Source: Sodalis glossinidius str. 'morsitans' (GTDB lineage Bacteria > Pseudomonadota > Gammaproteobacteria > Enterobacterales > Enterobacteriaceae). From it: a stretch of DNA of 64,000 bases. Every line of letters starts with the position of its first letter. Position 1 is the first letter of the stretch. Below, piece by piece: positions 1 to 9,436 of the stretch. Position numbers and translations under genes: made by a program. The notes under the pieces are model-generated. The model saw only the letters and a program-made list of their open reading frames with translations, was not told where the DNA came from and did no database searches. The stretch is from NCBI RefSeq assembly GCF_000010085.1, contig NC_007712.1, positions 1,054,001 through 1,118,000 on the forward strand, in the 5' to 3' direction.

Positions 1-232
1 AGTGGGCTATCATCGACGCTCAGTGGCTGAAACAGCTATATTCCGGTTCAAAACGCTTATGGGCGATCATCTAAGTCTGCGTGACTATGATGCGCAGGTA
101 GGTGAGGCAATGGCGATGGTCAAAGCGCTTAACAAAATGACGCTGTTAGGAATGCCGAACAGCATCCGGATCGCATAACAATCGATCTGCTAGGGGGGCG
201 TAGTCATAAATTCTGATTTATTCAACAAAGCC
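1..232 (+). mobile_element. Right end of an IS5-family (IS903-like) insertion sequence
   Basis: The window opens inside an insertion sequence. It holds the last 59 codons of a transposase and then a right terminal inverted repeat at 211-232, reading TTCTGATTTATTCAACAAAGCC. That is the reverse complement of the GGCTTTGTTGAATAAATCAG end known for IS903-type members of the IS5 family. The element ends at 232, and the next nine bases, GTAGCGAAG, would be the target-site copy. The left end lies outside the window, so neither completeness nor the target duplication can be tested. Confidence 0.8.
2..178 (+). CDS. IS5/IS903-family transposase, C-terminal part
   Basis: This frame is open from the window edge to a TAA at 176-178. 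It encodes the DDE transposase C-terminus typical of IS5-family elements: a YHRRSVAETAIFRFK segment carrying the catalytic glutamate of the DDE triad (Y-(2)-R-(3)-E-(6)-K signature), then the usual tail ending NSIRIA. It lies directly inside the terminal repeat of the same element. Only the 3' 59 codons are visible, so whether the transposase is intact is unknown. Confidence 0.75.
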   Translation: MGYHRRSVAETAIFRFKTLMGDHLSLRDYDAQVGEAMAMVKALNKMTLLGMPNSIRIA

Positions 233-669
233 GTAGCGAAGTATAAAGTTGCTGTAGATTGAATCTACTGTAAGAAGGAGCGTTAGAGGTTCTGTGTCAT
301 TGCAATAAAAGATACGGAAAAGGAGTGACACATGCCCTAACGCTTCACTTTCACTTCCGCATCAAAAGCGCGCCACTCTGGTTAAAGCTTCGCCGGCGAA
401 AACGATCTCTATTGTCTGCTAAAGCATCCCTTTTGCCACTTCGTAGCCGAGCAGTGTTCGATGAACCCCAATGCCGCTTTTCCCGGTTTACCCGCTACCG
501 TCAGGGCAGACTCCGTCGCGACAGTATTATTTCTGCTCACAGCTTTGAATAATTACATAGCAAGCTGCCGTAGATAACCAGGGTTACGCTAGGCGGAATC
601 CGGTCCCGCCAGATAAGTCACCAATTCGGCTAATCTTCCCCTGATGCGCCACCGCCGGCGGACACGCTG
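233..669. other. 437-bp stretch without a recognisable gene
   Basis: A good ribosome-binding site (AAAAGGAG, 318-325) precedes an ATG at 332, but the second codon after it is TAA (338-340). Further down the same frame there is another stop and then a run of about 60 open codons. This looks like a small decayed gene, but I recognise no family. The overlapping 75-codon frame that opens with GTG at 325 has a basic, low-quality composition and is probably chance. Confidence 0.4.
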
Positions 670-1033
670 TTAAGGATGAGTGATAATGGAAGTAATCACG
701 CCAGTGGTGATTGCAATCAACAGGTAGTCATTATTCACCCGTACCCAGCGATGGCCGCTCGGCGGCGCTTTCAGTCCGCGCGCGCCAATCGTCGACGTAA
801 TATTGCTTGGCGCGATATTGGTGGGGTAAGGCATGGCCCTGACGAAAAGCATGGTCTGCCTTTCGCTGCCTTTGCGGCTGGCCAGAGTGCGCTTTGCTGG
901 AGGTATGGGCATTCTGATTTTTGCCACCGTTTTGCGGCGCACCGCCGTTGGGCTGTTCGCCTTGAGCGAAGGTCGGGGCGGAGGCCAATGCCAGCAACGC
1001 GCCCGAAAAAAGCATGACGTTTATTTTTTTCAT
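670..1033 (-). pseudogene. RcnB-family periplasmic protein, frameshifted
   Basis: An ATG at 1033 starts a signal peptide (MKKINVMLFSGALLALASAPTFA) and a Gln/Asn-rich linker. The characteristic RcnB-family motif follows (QYR..QYYVDDWR), after which the frame runs out of register. The conserved C-terminus (GLKAPPSGHRWVRVNNDYLL and a hydrophobic tail) continues in another frame to the TAA at 670. The frame change falls in a GCGCGCGC run near 780, a likely slippage site. RcnB proteins are periplasmic; E. coli RcnB modulates nickel/cobalt homeostasis, while other members (DUF1480/YohN type) are uncharacterised, so the substrate here is open. The split suggests loss of function. Confidence 0.7.
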
Positions 1034-1462
1034 AGTACCGCCTATCACGGATTAATCGGATTAAGGTTTGCCCCTGTCGGGACGGCAATGACGAAAAAAG
1101 AACATAGAGCAACGGCCGGAGAGGGGAAATATGAAAACTCTTAAACGGAGGGGATCTTTTCGCATTGCTTACACTTATGCCGCCGCTTGTTGCATTTTGC
1201 AATGACTCATGGCGGCAAGTGCCGGTAGCACTTATCGCGCATGCCGGCTTCAGGCAGACTTGCCAGGAGCGGCTCGCGCTGTGCCGTCAGACGCGACTTT
1301 TGGCGATGGCGAAGTCGGTTTACGCTTGTTGAACGAGGAGGGCGCCGCTGCAGGAGCCTTTTTTTAGCGAAAAAAGACGCTCGCGCTGCAAGGCAGTTGA
1401 TTATACGACAAATTTAGTGTTTTATTGATACCGCTTAAGCACCGGAATTGTAAGGTGGGAGT
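1034..1462. other. Intergenic stretch upstream of the ParA-like gene
   Basis: I see no supported gene in these 429 bases. They separate two divergent genes and must hold their promoters. A T-rich patch (TTTTTTTAGCGAAAAAAG, about 1361-1378) lies in the middle. There are no obvious iterons or clear repeated parS-like sites. Confidence 0.4.
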
Positions 1463-2092
1463 ATGATCATTCTTATCGGCAGCCAAAAAGGCGGCTGCGG
1501 TAAATCAACCACGTGCGTCAATATTGCCAGCGAACTGGTCAGACAGGGTAAAGACGTGGTGCTTGTCGATGCCGATCGGCAGGGAACGTCGTCAACTTGG
1601 ATTAGCGACAGAAACAGTGCCGGCGAACTCGATACCATCCACAGTATCCAGAAGTTCGATAATATTCGTGAGACGCTGCTGGATCTGAAGGCGCGCTATG
1701 ACTATGTGGTCGTCGATACCGCCGGACGCGACAGCCGCGAGGTGCGTACCGGCATGACGGCGGCGGATATTATCCTTGTGCCGTTTCGCCCGTCGCAGCC
1801 GGATTTGGACACGCTGCCGCGCATGAATGAGATTATTGCCGAAGCGCAGGATATTAATCCGGTGCTACGGGCGGTGGCGATGCTGACTATGGCACCCACT
1901 AATCCTGTCATTAATGAAACCGCCGAAGCCCGCGCTTATCTGCGTGACTACCCGCAACTTAAGCTGCTATCAACGGTCATCCGCGATCGCAAAATTTACC
2001 GTGACGGTATGTCAGAAGGTAAAGGCGTCGTGGAAATGAACAACTCGAAAGCGAAAGCTGAGTTACAATGCCTGGTAAAGGAGCTTATCTAA
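1463..2092 (+). CDS. ParA/ParF-type partition ATPase
   Basis: The 209-residue protein is a small type Ib ParA (ParF-like) ATPase. It has a deviant Walker A motif KGGCGKST (residues 9-16), an A' motif VLVDADRQG (about 33-41) and Walker B VVVDTAG (82-88). There is no N-terminal helix-turn-helix, so it is the short class that pairs with a ribbon-helix-helix partner rather than ParB. That partner is the next gene, whose ATG overlaps this TAA by one base. Such pairs move plasmids or other replicons along the nucleoid. The frame is intact and the length is normal (ParF is 206 residues). A chromosomal copy suggests an integrated plasmid or mobile element, although no replication gene is visible nearby. 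Confidence 0.85.
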   Translation: MIILIGSQKGGCGKSTTCVNIASELVRQGKDVVLVDADRQGTSSTWISDRNSAGELDTIHSIQKFDNIRETLLDLKARYDYVVVDTAGRDSREVRTGMTAADIILVPFRPSQPDLDTLPRMNEIIAEAQDINPVLRAVAMLTMAPTNPVINETAEARAYLRDYPQLKLLSTVIRDRKIYRDGMSEGKGVVEMNNSKAKAELQCLVKELI

Positions 2093-2355
2093 TGGTTAAA
2101 CGCAGAGAGAGCGTTACCCCTTCACTGGACGTGGAGCGGCGCATTGAAGAGTTCGCCGCGGCGGCGGACGGCGTAAAAACGGCGGAGCGCCAGATCGATA
2201 AAGAAGCGCCGCGGGACTATAAAGCGATTCGGGTGCCATTTAATCAATATGAGTACGAGACGCTGGAAAAGCTTTGTCAGCAGACCAACCGCTCCAAGCT
2301 GAATATGATTCGCCACGCGTTGCTCATCTACGCGCAGCAAGATGCGGCGAAATAA
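2092..2355 (+). CDS. Small ribbon-helix-helix partner of the ParF-like ATPase
   Basis: An 87-residue, charged protein translationally coupled to the ATPase gene (TAATG overlap at 2090-2094). The N-terminal half is polar and probably unstructured. The C-terminal half fits a ribbon-helix-helix DNA-binding fold: YKAIRVPFNQYEYETLEKLC as the strand and first helix, then NRSKLNMIRHALLIYAQQ. Size and position match ParG-type centromere-binding and autorepressor proteins, which bind DNA and stimulate ParF. The specific role is inferred from this architecture and context. No decay is visible. Confidence 0.7.
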   Translation: MVKRRESVTPSLDVERRIEEFAAAADGVKTAERQIDKEAPRDYKAIRVPFNQYEYETLEKLCQQTNRSKLNMIRHALLIYAQQDAAK

Positions 2356-2676
2356 CGCGTCAGCTCGCATCGCTTGTGGTCTTGCCTTCAGGCCGCTGTT
2401 GCCCTACAGGAGGGTGCCGGTTCCGTCCGGACCTTTATTCCCTAAAGCGTTCGGGCGACTCCTTTGCCCGCGTCCTGCTGCTGTCCCTACCCTCCATCCT
2501 CATGAAGAGGCAAAACCTTAACCCCTGTACCGCTCCGCTTATACAGGAATGCTCCTAAACCCGGTTTGCCGTTAGGCAACACCGTTGCGGAAAAAAATTG
2601 GGCATAACATGCCCAAGCGGAGAATAAATAATCAAAGAAGAAAGAAGGTGAGAGACATTACTGTCTCACAACGAGG
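2356..2676. other. Stretch between the partition pair and the transporter remnant
   Basis: No gene can be supported in these 321 bases. Overlapping frames here have no recognisable similarity. If the partition pair acts on this locus, a centromere-like site could lie either here or upstream of 1463, but I see no clear tandem repeat that would mark one. Confidence 0.35.
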
Positions 2677-4015
2677 CTAAACTTCAGCCAAACGTGCCGT
2701 ATTTGTTACCGACGCCTGTCTCGGCCCCTGCCGCCTACTATCGGTCGCTCCGTCCCCTCCAGGGGCCTTCCGGGTTGCCTGGCCGCCTGCGCTCGGTGGA
2801 CCGGGGATAACCCGCTTCCCGCGGTTCTGGCGCTGCCGTTCACGGTGACGTTGCCGGAAATGCAGCTCCACGTCTTCCAGACTTTTGCCCCGGGTTTTCG
2901 GCACATGAAAACTTAACTACACAAAGCTGGCGCAGATGACGGCAAAGCTCCAGAAGGTAGCGGCGGCGCCCAGCCGGGATCGACAGGCTGGTCACTTTGG
3001 CGCGTGCGCGTAGCGGCGCTATTTCGGAAATGATCAAAAACAGATCACCCCCGGGCTGATGGCATACATGACGATATAATCGGTCAGTGCCAACCAGTCG
3101 CTGCCGGCGAAAGGAGAGAAAGTAAAGGTTGACGTCAGGAGCGTCATGCAAAGCGTCAAACCAATAGCGCCGCCAATGAGCAACGGTCGGCGGCCAATCT
3201 TATCAACCGTGAGCATACCCACCAGGGTGAACACTACATTGGTCGCACCGAGTCCCAGGGTACCCAGCCAGGACGTATCGGTGTCGAAACCGCTGGACTG
3301 CAAGATTTGCGGCGCGAAATAGATAACCAGATTGATGCCGCAGGTGTTGCACAGAAGTGCGACCAGTGCGCTGGTTATCATGATGTGCCGCGCAGGACCC
3401 CGCCATAACTCCCCCCAACTGACCTCGTGCTTTTATTTTTCATTCAGCCGCTCGGTTGTGCGCAGCTCTTTTTCTACCTTGTCGATACCGCGCAAGGTAA
3501 TCAAAATACGGCGTGCTTCGTCACGGCGATTGATGGAGATAAGCCAGCGCGGCGATTCGGTGATAAACAGGGCGCCGCAGGCTAACATCGCACCGAACAG
3601 AGCGGCAATCCCCAACGGCAGGTGCCAGACGCCGCCGGTTTCCGCACAGCGTATTGATGCCGTAGGCCAGCAAAATACCGAGGGTGATCAGTAGCTGGAA
3701 TGAGGCCACCAACATCCCGCGGATCCGCGCCGGGGCAAGCTCTGCAATATACACCGGCACCAGCACCAGGCAGGCGCCCACCCCCGTGCCAAGCAGCATG
3801 CGCGCGGCCACGAGCACCGCCACACTGCTGCTGACGGTGGAAACTCCCGCGCCGGCCATCGCGCCCAGCAGCGAGGCGCTGACGATAACGCCCTGCATCA
3901 TGATGCCGAGGTGAAAGACTGCGCCGATGATGGCCACGGCACCGCCGATAATACCGGTGTCGTAGCCGTAAATAATACCGCCGACGGCGGGAAATGATGA
4001 TGGAAAGAAAAGGAT
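2677..4015 (-). pseudogene. MFS sugar transporter, multiply disrupted
   Basis: Pieces of one sugar-porter family MFS protein lie in order on the minus strand but in different frames. The N-terminus (GGIIYGYDTGIIGGA, then VYIAELAPARIRG, about 3650-4015) is the first. The ITESPRWLI central loop follows at 3433-3615 and ends in a stop. The second half contains VDKIGRRPLLIGGAIG (3034-3381). The C-terminal family signature PKTRGKSLEDVE lies near 2870-2900. Sugar porters (XylE/GalP/AraE type) import pentoses or hexoses with protons across the inner membrane. At least three frame changes or stops make it non-functional. Its 5' end abuts a truncated RpiR gene, so a deletion probably joined them. Confidence 0.85.
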
Positions 4016-4023
4016 GATGTGTT

Positions 4024-4375
4024 CGGTCGTCAGTACCAAAGATGTAGTAGTGGCGCTGTCGCTGGGCCGCTATACGCCCGAGATCGTCGACAGCGCGGCC
4101 ATCGCCCGCCAGTATGGCGCCAAGGTCATTGCCATCACGCCGGCGGGGACGCCGCTGGCTCAGCATGCTGATGCCTTGCTGGCGCTAGTGGTGCAGGAAA
4201 ATGATTACATCTTTAAACCCACACCTCGCGCTATGCGATGCTGGCGATGGTGGATGTGCTGGCCACGGAAATGGTGATGGCCAACAAGCGGCAGGCCAAA
4301 GATCATTTGCGCCGGATCAAAATCTCCCTTGACAGCCATCGCGGCGGCGAAAACCGCCAGCCGTTGGGGGACTGA
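4024..4375 (+). pseudogene. RpiR/MurR-family regulator, SIS-domain remnant
   Basis: Only the C-terminal SIS (sugar-isomerase) domain of an RpiR-type repressor remains: TKDVVVALS, IARQYGAKVIAITP and NDYIFKPTP, followed after a frame change near 4225 by LAMVDVLATEM and a tail ending at TGA 4373-4375. The N-terminal helix-turn-helix is gone. The remnant abuts the sugar transporter pseudogene and converges on the SSS symporter of the D-amino-acid cluster. RpiR regulators commonly accompany such clusters, so it probably once controlled that locus. Confidence 0.75.
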
Positions 4376-4418
4376 TCCCCCCTGATGATGGCTGCGTGCC
4401 GGCGCCGCTGAGCGGGTA

Positions 4419-5887
4419 TCATTCCGGGCGTTTTTTCCCCAGAATCACCGGCGCCGGGTGATTTTCCCGCTCACGGGTAATGAGCTCCAACGCCTCTTCC
4501 CGGCTCAGTTTGCTGGCGGGCGTCACCAGCGTCGCTACCACGGCGAACAACAGGCTGAACAGTACTGACGGGAAACAGGGGTTGCCCCAGAATGCCAGCC
4601 ATTGGCTGTCCATCAGAACGACGCTTGCCGCTGCCGCTACGCCGACCAGCGCCGCGACGGCACCTTGCCAGTTAAAGCGGCGCCAGAACCGCCCCAGTAT
4701 CGGGCAGACGAACATGCCGGACATAATCATCGAAATCATTTTGGTGATATAGCTGATGATATCGTTGGAGGTCAGTGCGAACAGCAGCGCCAGGCCAACC
4801 ACCAGCATGATACGCGACAAACGAATGGCTTTATCTTCGGCCGGCATATGGCCGTTAATCAGCGTATAAAGATCGCGCAGAATAATCGATACGCTGGCGA
4901 TAGCGTCGGAGCTGCCGTAAGACATATTGGCTGACATCTCTGCAATGAGCACTACCATCGCCAGCGCATGAGGCAGGACTTGGGTGGCAAACAAGAACGC
5001 GAAGCCGCTGTTTTCAAGGTGCGGATTCATGGTCCAGGCGGCCGTGCCGATGATAGCCGGCAGGAACGAAAAAACAAATACAGCACGCCGGTGATGGTGA
5101 ACGATTGCCGTACCGCACCGACGGTTTTCGCCGAGTAGATCCTCTGACGGTAGGAGGGGGTGGCCATGACGCCGACGCCTATTACCAGCGCCAGCGAGAA
5201 CGCGGGTAACAATCCCAGTTTATCCACCGCAAACAAGTTTTGCGCCGCCGGATCCACCGCCTGCTGAATATGGCTCCAGCCACCGACATAATTGACCGCC
5301 AGCACCGCCATTAATATAAAGCCAAGGAATAATACAATAGATTGGATCGTGTCAATCCACACGACCGCGGAATAACCGCCAATTCCGATATACACAATAA
5401 ATGCCAGCGCAATGATGATTTTTGCAGTATTAATATCAATGCCGCTAGCCCAGGCGAGATATAACCCACCGCCTAGAATGTGCGCGCCAAGCCAGCCGAT
5501 AGACGCAATAAAAATTAAAACAGCGACCAGGTTTTTAACCAGACGGCTACCGCCGGTGTAATAACAAATTTCTTCGCTCATGGTCATAAAGCGCATTCTG
5601 CGCGCCGGCTCAAAGAGGAGGGCCACCAGCAAAATGCCAATCGCGCCGCCAATGCCGTACAGCATGCCGGCCCAGCCGTTAAGGTAACCAAAGCCCACCG
5701 CGCCGACGCTTGAGACTGTACCTACCATAGTGCCCACCGTCGATCCCAGCGTTAGGATCATCTGCATTGATCGGCCACCCAATAGAAAATCGTCACCGTT
5801 TTTTTGGTTACGCGAGACATACCAGCCAAGAATTATCATGGCAAGGGTATAAACGGAGAACTACAACAGAAAAGAAATATTATTCAT
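4419..5887 (-). pseudogene. Sodium:solute symporter (SSS family), amber codon plus frameshift
   Basis: A sodium-coupled solute symporter with about a dozen hydrophobic segments. The natural ATG is at 5887 (MNNISFLL), but codon 9 is TAG (5861-5863). The frame then stays open from LGWYVSRNQKNGDDFLLGGR to about 5075, where a T6 run marks a frameshift. The second half (SANMSYGSSDAIASVSIILRDLY and following) ends at TGA 4419-4421. An internal ATG at 5839 would omit the first 16 residues, so the listed start is chosen by homology. It lies downstream of RidA on the same strand, in a D-amino-acid utilisation cluster, and probably imported the substrate of that pathway. Confidence 0.85.
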
Positions 5888-6217
5888 GACTCACATTCTG
5901 GCAGTATTACATCAATGTGCATGGCACGACATTGCGCTTATCACGCGCAGAGCATTTACCGGATAGCCGATAATGATTATCGCCGGTGGTGAATAAAGTT
6001 ATTATTTCGTTACGTAGCGCCAAATAGAGCCTATAGCGAATGTGGCATCGTAATAGTTTACTGCAGGGTCTGGTTATTAATCTTGAAACGCCTCTGCCGA
6101 TAGTTAAAGTTAATAGGGTGACGGTGCTGCTTCGCCGTAGTAAAGGCATTGGCCATAAGCAAACTGTGGCCTGATCCCAGGCATACCCGCCGTCGCCGGT
6201 GGGTCATTCCGGTTTCC
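5888..6217. other. Stretch between ridA-like gene and symporter
   Basis: These 330 bases hold no supported gene. The minus-strand spacer between the RidA gene and the symporter is AT-richer than its neighbours around 5870-6060 and could carry a separate symporter promoter. Confidence 0.35.
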
Positions 6218-6616
6218 TTAGCCGTTTACCCGCGCCGCGTTATAACAGGTGACGTCCACTTCCACCTTGCAGTCCACCACCAGGTCCGCCAAGCAACACA
6301 CGCGGGCGGGAGGGTGTTCGCCAAAGACCTCGCGGAAGACTTTATTGAACGATTGGAAGTAACGGGCATCGGTCAGAAAAACTTTGACGTGCACCACATG
6401 CTCCAGGCCGTAGCCCGCCTGCTTCATAATATTGAGGCAGTTCTGGATGGCCAGACGCGACTGTTCGACGATACCGCCTTCCACCACTTCTCCATGGAGC
6501 ATCGGCGTCTGACCGGATACGTACAGCCAGCCGCCGGCTTCTACCGCACTGGAGAACGGCAGATGTTGCCCGCCCGTGCCGGTGCCACCTTCAATGCCAT
6601 AACGTTTGATACTCAT
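6218..6616 (-). CDS. RidA-family enamine/imine deaminase
   Basis: The 132-residue protein is full length for the RidA/YjgF family. These trimeric cytosolic enzymes hydrolyse reactive enamine/imine intermediates made by PLP-dependent enzymes, releasing ammonia and a keto acid. The family arginine is present (HPPAR, residue 105), with the C-terminal KVEVD strand near the site. Start ATG 6616 has AGGAG eleven bases upstream. It sits between a D-aminoacylase and a symporter, all facing left, and a PLP-dependent D-amino-acid deaminase diverges beyond, so it probably cleaned up that deaminase's products. It is the only open gene of the cluster, and an IS110 element now separates it from its old upstream neighbour. 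Confidence 0.85.
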   Translation of the reverse strand: MSIKRYGIEGGTGTGGQHLPFSSAVEAGGWLYVSGQTPMLHGEVVEGGIVEQSRLAIQNCLNIMKQAGYGLEHVVHVKVFLTDARYFQSFNKVFREVFGEHPPARVCCLADLVVDCKVEVDVTCYNAARVNG

Positions 6617-6677
6617 AGTTCTTTTTTCTCCTGAAATTCTGCGCTAGAGGCGCAATTACACCCTTGTATCTTGAAAT

Positions 6678-6840
6678 TTAGTTAGCATGGTTACGAATAG
6701 ATTTGGCAAGGTGTATGTAGTCTGATTCATCCCAGGGTTTATAGCCCGTAGAGAAGTTAATGACGCCTATACTGAGCCACTCATCTGAAACCTGAACAGT
6801 TGTCCGTACTCCATAACGTATTTGCAAGGATGGGTAATAA
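6678..6840 (-). pseudogene. C-terminal fragment of an unidentified protein
   Basis: On the minus strand, codons from about 6840 to the TAA at 6678-6680 read like a real protein end (RTTVQVSDEWLSIG, then FSTGYKPWDESDY and a short helix). No start fits: upstream the frame runs antisense through the IS110 transposase gene. I do not recognise the family. It could be a gene cut by the IS110 insertion or a chance frame in the left part of that element. Confidence 0.3.
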
Positions 6841-7818
6841 TGAGTCTGCCAAATCCACTTTTTGTGGGAATTGATGTTTCTAAAGCGACACTGGACATTG
6901 CTGCCAGCAGTGATATTGCTCAGTTTACGGTCAGTAATGACTCTGACGGACGGTTTTGATGCTATTACTGATGAACTGAGAAAGTATCCGGTGGTGTTGG
7001 TTCTGATAGAGGCCACTGGTGGACTTGAAGCTGCCGTGGCCTGCTTGTTTCAGGCTGAAGGCTTTGACGTCGCGGTGGTCAATCCCAGACAGGCTCGTGA
7101 CTTTGCCCGCACTATGGGCTATCTGGCAAAAACGGACCGTATTGATGCACGGGTGCTTGCACAAATGGCGGAGGTCATTAATCGACATCCAGGGCGGGAA
7201 CGCTTTATCCGTGCCATGCTGGATGCGGAGCTTCAGGTTCTTGCTGCGATGGTAGTGCGCCGACGCCAGCTAACAGCGATGTTGATTGCTGAGCGTAAGC
7301 GTAACCGTCTTTATCCCGTTCATCCACAGAGCGGGAAAAGTATCAATATCATCATCAAAGCGCTGGAAGATGAGCTTGCCAGAATCGATGAAGACATGAA
7401 CAACCACATCAGGAACCACTTCAAAGAGCTGGCTGCCAGACTGAGCAGTATTAAAGGGGTTGGTACAATGACGGTTGCAGCGTTGCTGGCGGAGGTTTCC
7501 GACCTGGGTAGCCTCTCGAGACGAGCCATCAGCGCGCTTGTAGGCGTTGCTCCCATAAACCGGGACTCGGGTACCATGCGGGGCCGGCGAACCATCTTTG
7601 GCGGAAGGGGCGGAGTCCGAACAGCGCTTTATATCGCCGCACTTGTCGCAACCCGCTTTAATCCGGTGATAAAAGCATTTTATACGCGGCTGCTTGCAGC
7701 GGGAAAAGCCAAAAAAGTCGCGCTGGTTGCCTGTATGCGTAAACTTCTGACTATCCTGAACACGATGCTCAGAAAGAACGAAGAGTGGGATGAATCGTAC
7801 CATCACGTTTCTCTATAA
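6840..7818 (+). mobile_element. IS110-family element with a frameshifted DEDD transposase
   Basis: The transposase starts at ATG 6840 with the catalytic first block FVGIDVSKATLDIAA. The frame is broken by a perfect four-base tandem duplication, GACGGACG at 6945-6952, where one copy would restore the frame. The rest is complete: VLIEATGG, KTDRIDARVLAQ, then the C-terminal Transposase_20 part (SIKGVGTMTVAALLAE, RDSGTMRGRRTIFGGRG). IS110 enzymes use a DEDD catalytic site, and a bridge RNA in the element's ends guides some of them. The initial Asp block is out of frame, so this copy should be dead. It lies between the D-aminoacylase and RidA genes. Its exact ends are not resolved, as the family has no strong inverted repeats. 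Confidence 0.85.
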
Positions 7819-7894
7819 TTTTATCGTTCAAGAAAATTGCTTATCTCATATGCCTTCCCCGCGGATAAGGGCGAGGAATGGGGCTGCCGGCGCG

Positions 7895-9226
7895 TTAGTT
7901 CGGCGCGCGGCGCAGAAAACGGCCGGCGCGCCCGGTAGCGCCGTTGGCTTCGCCGTAGCTGATAATGCCATTCACCATCACCGTTTCTATCCCCCACCGC
8001 GGGCTGCTGCGGTTCGGCGAAAGTGGCGCGCGCCGCCACCGTTTGCGGATCAAACAGCACCAAATCGGCAAAATAGCTTTCTCGCACCAGCCCGCAATGG
8101 GGCAGATTGAAGCGTGCCGCTGATAAACCGGTCATTTTATGAATGGCGGTGGTTAACGGAAACAGCTTTTCTTCACGGCTGTAGTGGCCCAACACCCGCG
8201 GAAACGCGCCCCACAGCCGCGGATACGGTATCGGATCATTCTGAAGGCCGTCAGAGCCTATCATCGTAACCGGGTAGCTCAGCACGCGGCGGACATCCTG
8301 CTTATCCATATTGTAATAAATCGCGCCGGCTTCCTGTAGCTTCATCGACCAATCGGCGGCAATCTCTGCCAGCTTACGGCCGGCCACTTCAGGATGCGGC
8401 GTCGACCAGGTAATCACGATATCGAATTCATCAGTGATTTGCTTTTTGTCCAGCGTCGACGAACTGGCGGAGTAGGGGTAGCAATCGCAGGACACATCTT
8501 GCTGTTCCCGCACTTTATCAAATAACTTCAGCGTTTCCCGCGTCCGTCCCCAGTTTTGCGCGCCGGCGCATTTATGGTGGGGAAATAAAGGACCGGTAGG
8601 CCATGGCGGCCGATGCGGAAGGCCTCATCCATCGCGTCCAGAATCGGCGCGAACTCGGAGCGAAGGTGGGTGGTATAAAGACCACCGGCGTCGGTCAGCT
8701 CTTCAGCCAGCGCCATCACTTCTTCGGTGGTGGAGGAAAAGGCGCTAGCATAGGCCAGGCCGGTGCTCAACCCGAGCGCGCCCTGACGCAGCGCCTCACG
8801 CAAATCACCATGCATGGCGGCAATTTCGTTTTCCCGCGCCGGCCGGAACAGATCGTCCATATGGTTATTGCGCAGCGCGGTATGCCCCATCAATGTCCCG
8901 ACGTTGACCTCGGGGCGTGCATCGCTGATGGCCCGGGCATAGTGATTCACCGTCGGATAGATAAACTGTTCCGCCTCACCCAGAAGATTCATGGGATCCG
9001 GTACTTCACCCTGTAGCGTGGCGGCGGCGCTGATGCCGCAATTGCCGACGATAACCGTCGTGATGCCCTGGCTTATCTTAGGCAGGTATGTCGGCATGGA
9101 ATGACGTTGATATCATCGTGGGTATGGACATAGATAAACCCCGGCTACCGCTACATCGGCGCGGTATTCAGGACCGCCGCTGCCGTCGATGACCGTAACA
9201 TGCTTGAACAGGTAGTCGTACTCCAT
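7895..9226 (-). pseudogene. N-acyl-D-amino-acid deacylase (D-aminoacylase), disrupted
   Basis: An amidohydrolase-superfamily D-aminoacylase, which frees D-amino acids from N-acyl forms. The ATG at 9226 begins MEYDYLFKHVTVIDGSGG. A deletion follows, because the text jumps to the metal-binding VHTHDD block near 9130. Further pieces are PKISQGITTVIVGNCGIS, THLRSEFAPI, a frame change near 8560 at the SHHKCAGAQNWGRTRE block, DVSCDCYPYSASSSTL, SDGLQNDPIPYPRLWG, and a last frame change near 8000 before TGRAGRFLRRAPN and TAA at 7895. At least three lesions make it non-functional. It diverges from a D-amino-acid deaminase gene, which fits a joint pathway: deacylate, then deaminate, with RidA to finish. 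Confidence 0.85.
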
Positions 9227-9436
9227 GATTTTCTTTTCACCACATTGACCGGAACATAGATTGAATATAATCATTTACACCCGATGAAAACAGTGGAAAA
9301 CTACACAAAAAAATAGACCATTTATTGGTACTTTTTATCGTAAAAAGTTACTTTTATATAAAATACACTTTATTTTCACTTTCTTAATGTGTGATATCGC
9401 TTATCTCTGATAATGATTAAATAATAGGAATATGTT
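9227..9436. promoter_or_regulatory. AT-rich divergent promoter region of the D-amino-acid cluster
   Basis: The 210 bases between the two divergent pseudogenes are strikingly AT-rich (for example 9296-9385) compared with the GC-rich genes on both sides. The region must have held both promoters and any RpiR operator. I can see no clear operator palindrome. A possible Shine-Dalgarno AGGA at 9426-9429 serves the gene starting at 9437. Confidence 0.4.

Noticed and set aside
7270..7806. 178-codon minus-strand frame
   Set aside because: Exact antisense of the IS110 transposase, with no independent protein features.
6862..7818. Functional IS110 transposase starting at ATG 6862
   Set aside because: The first 30 residues are an out-of-frame reading of the catalytic block, so the essential first Asp is missing.
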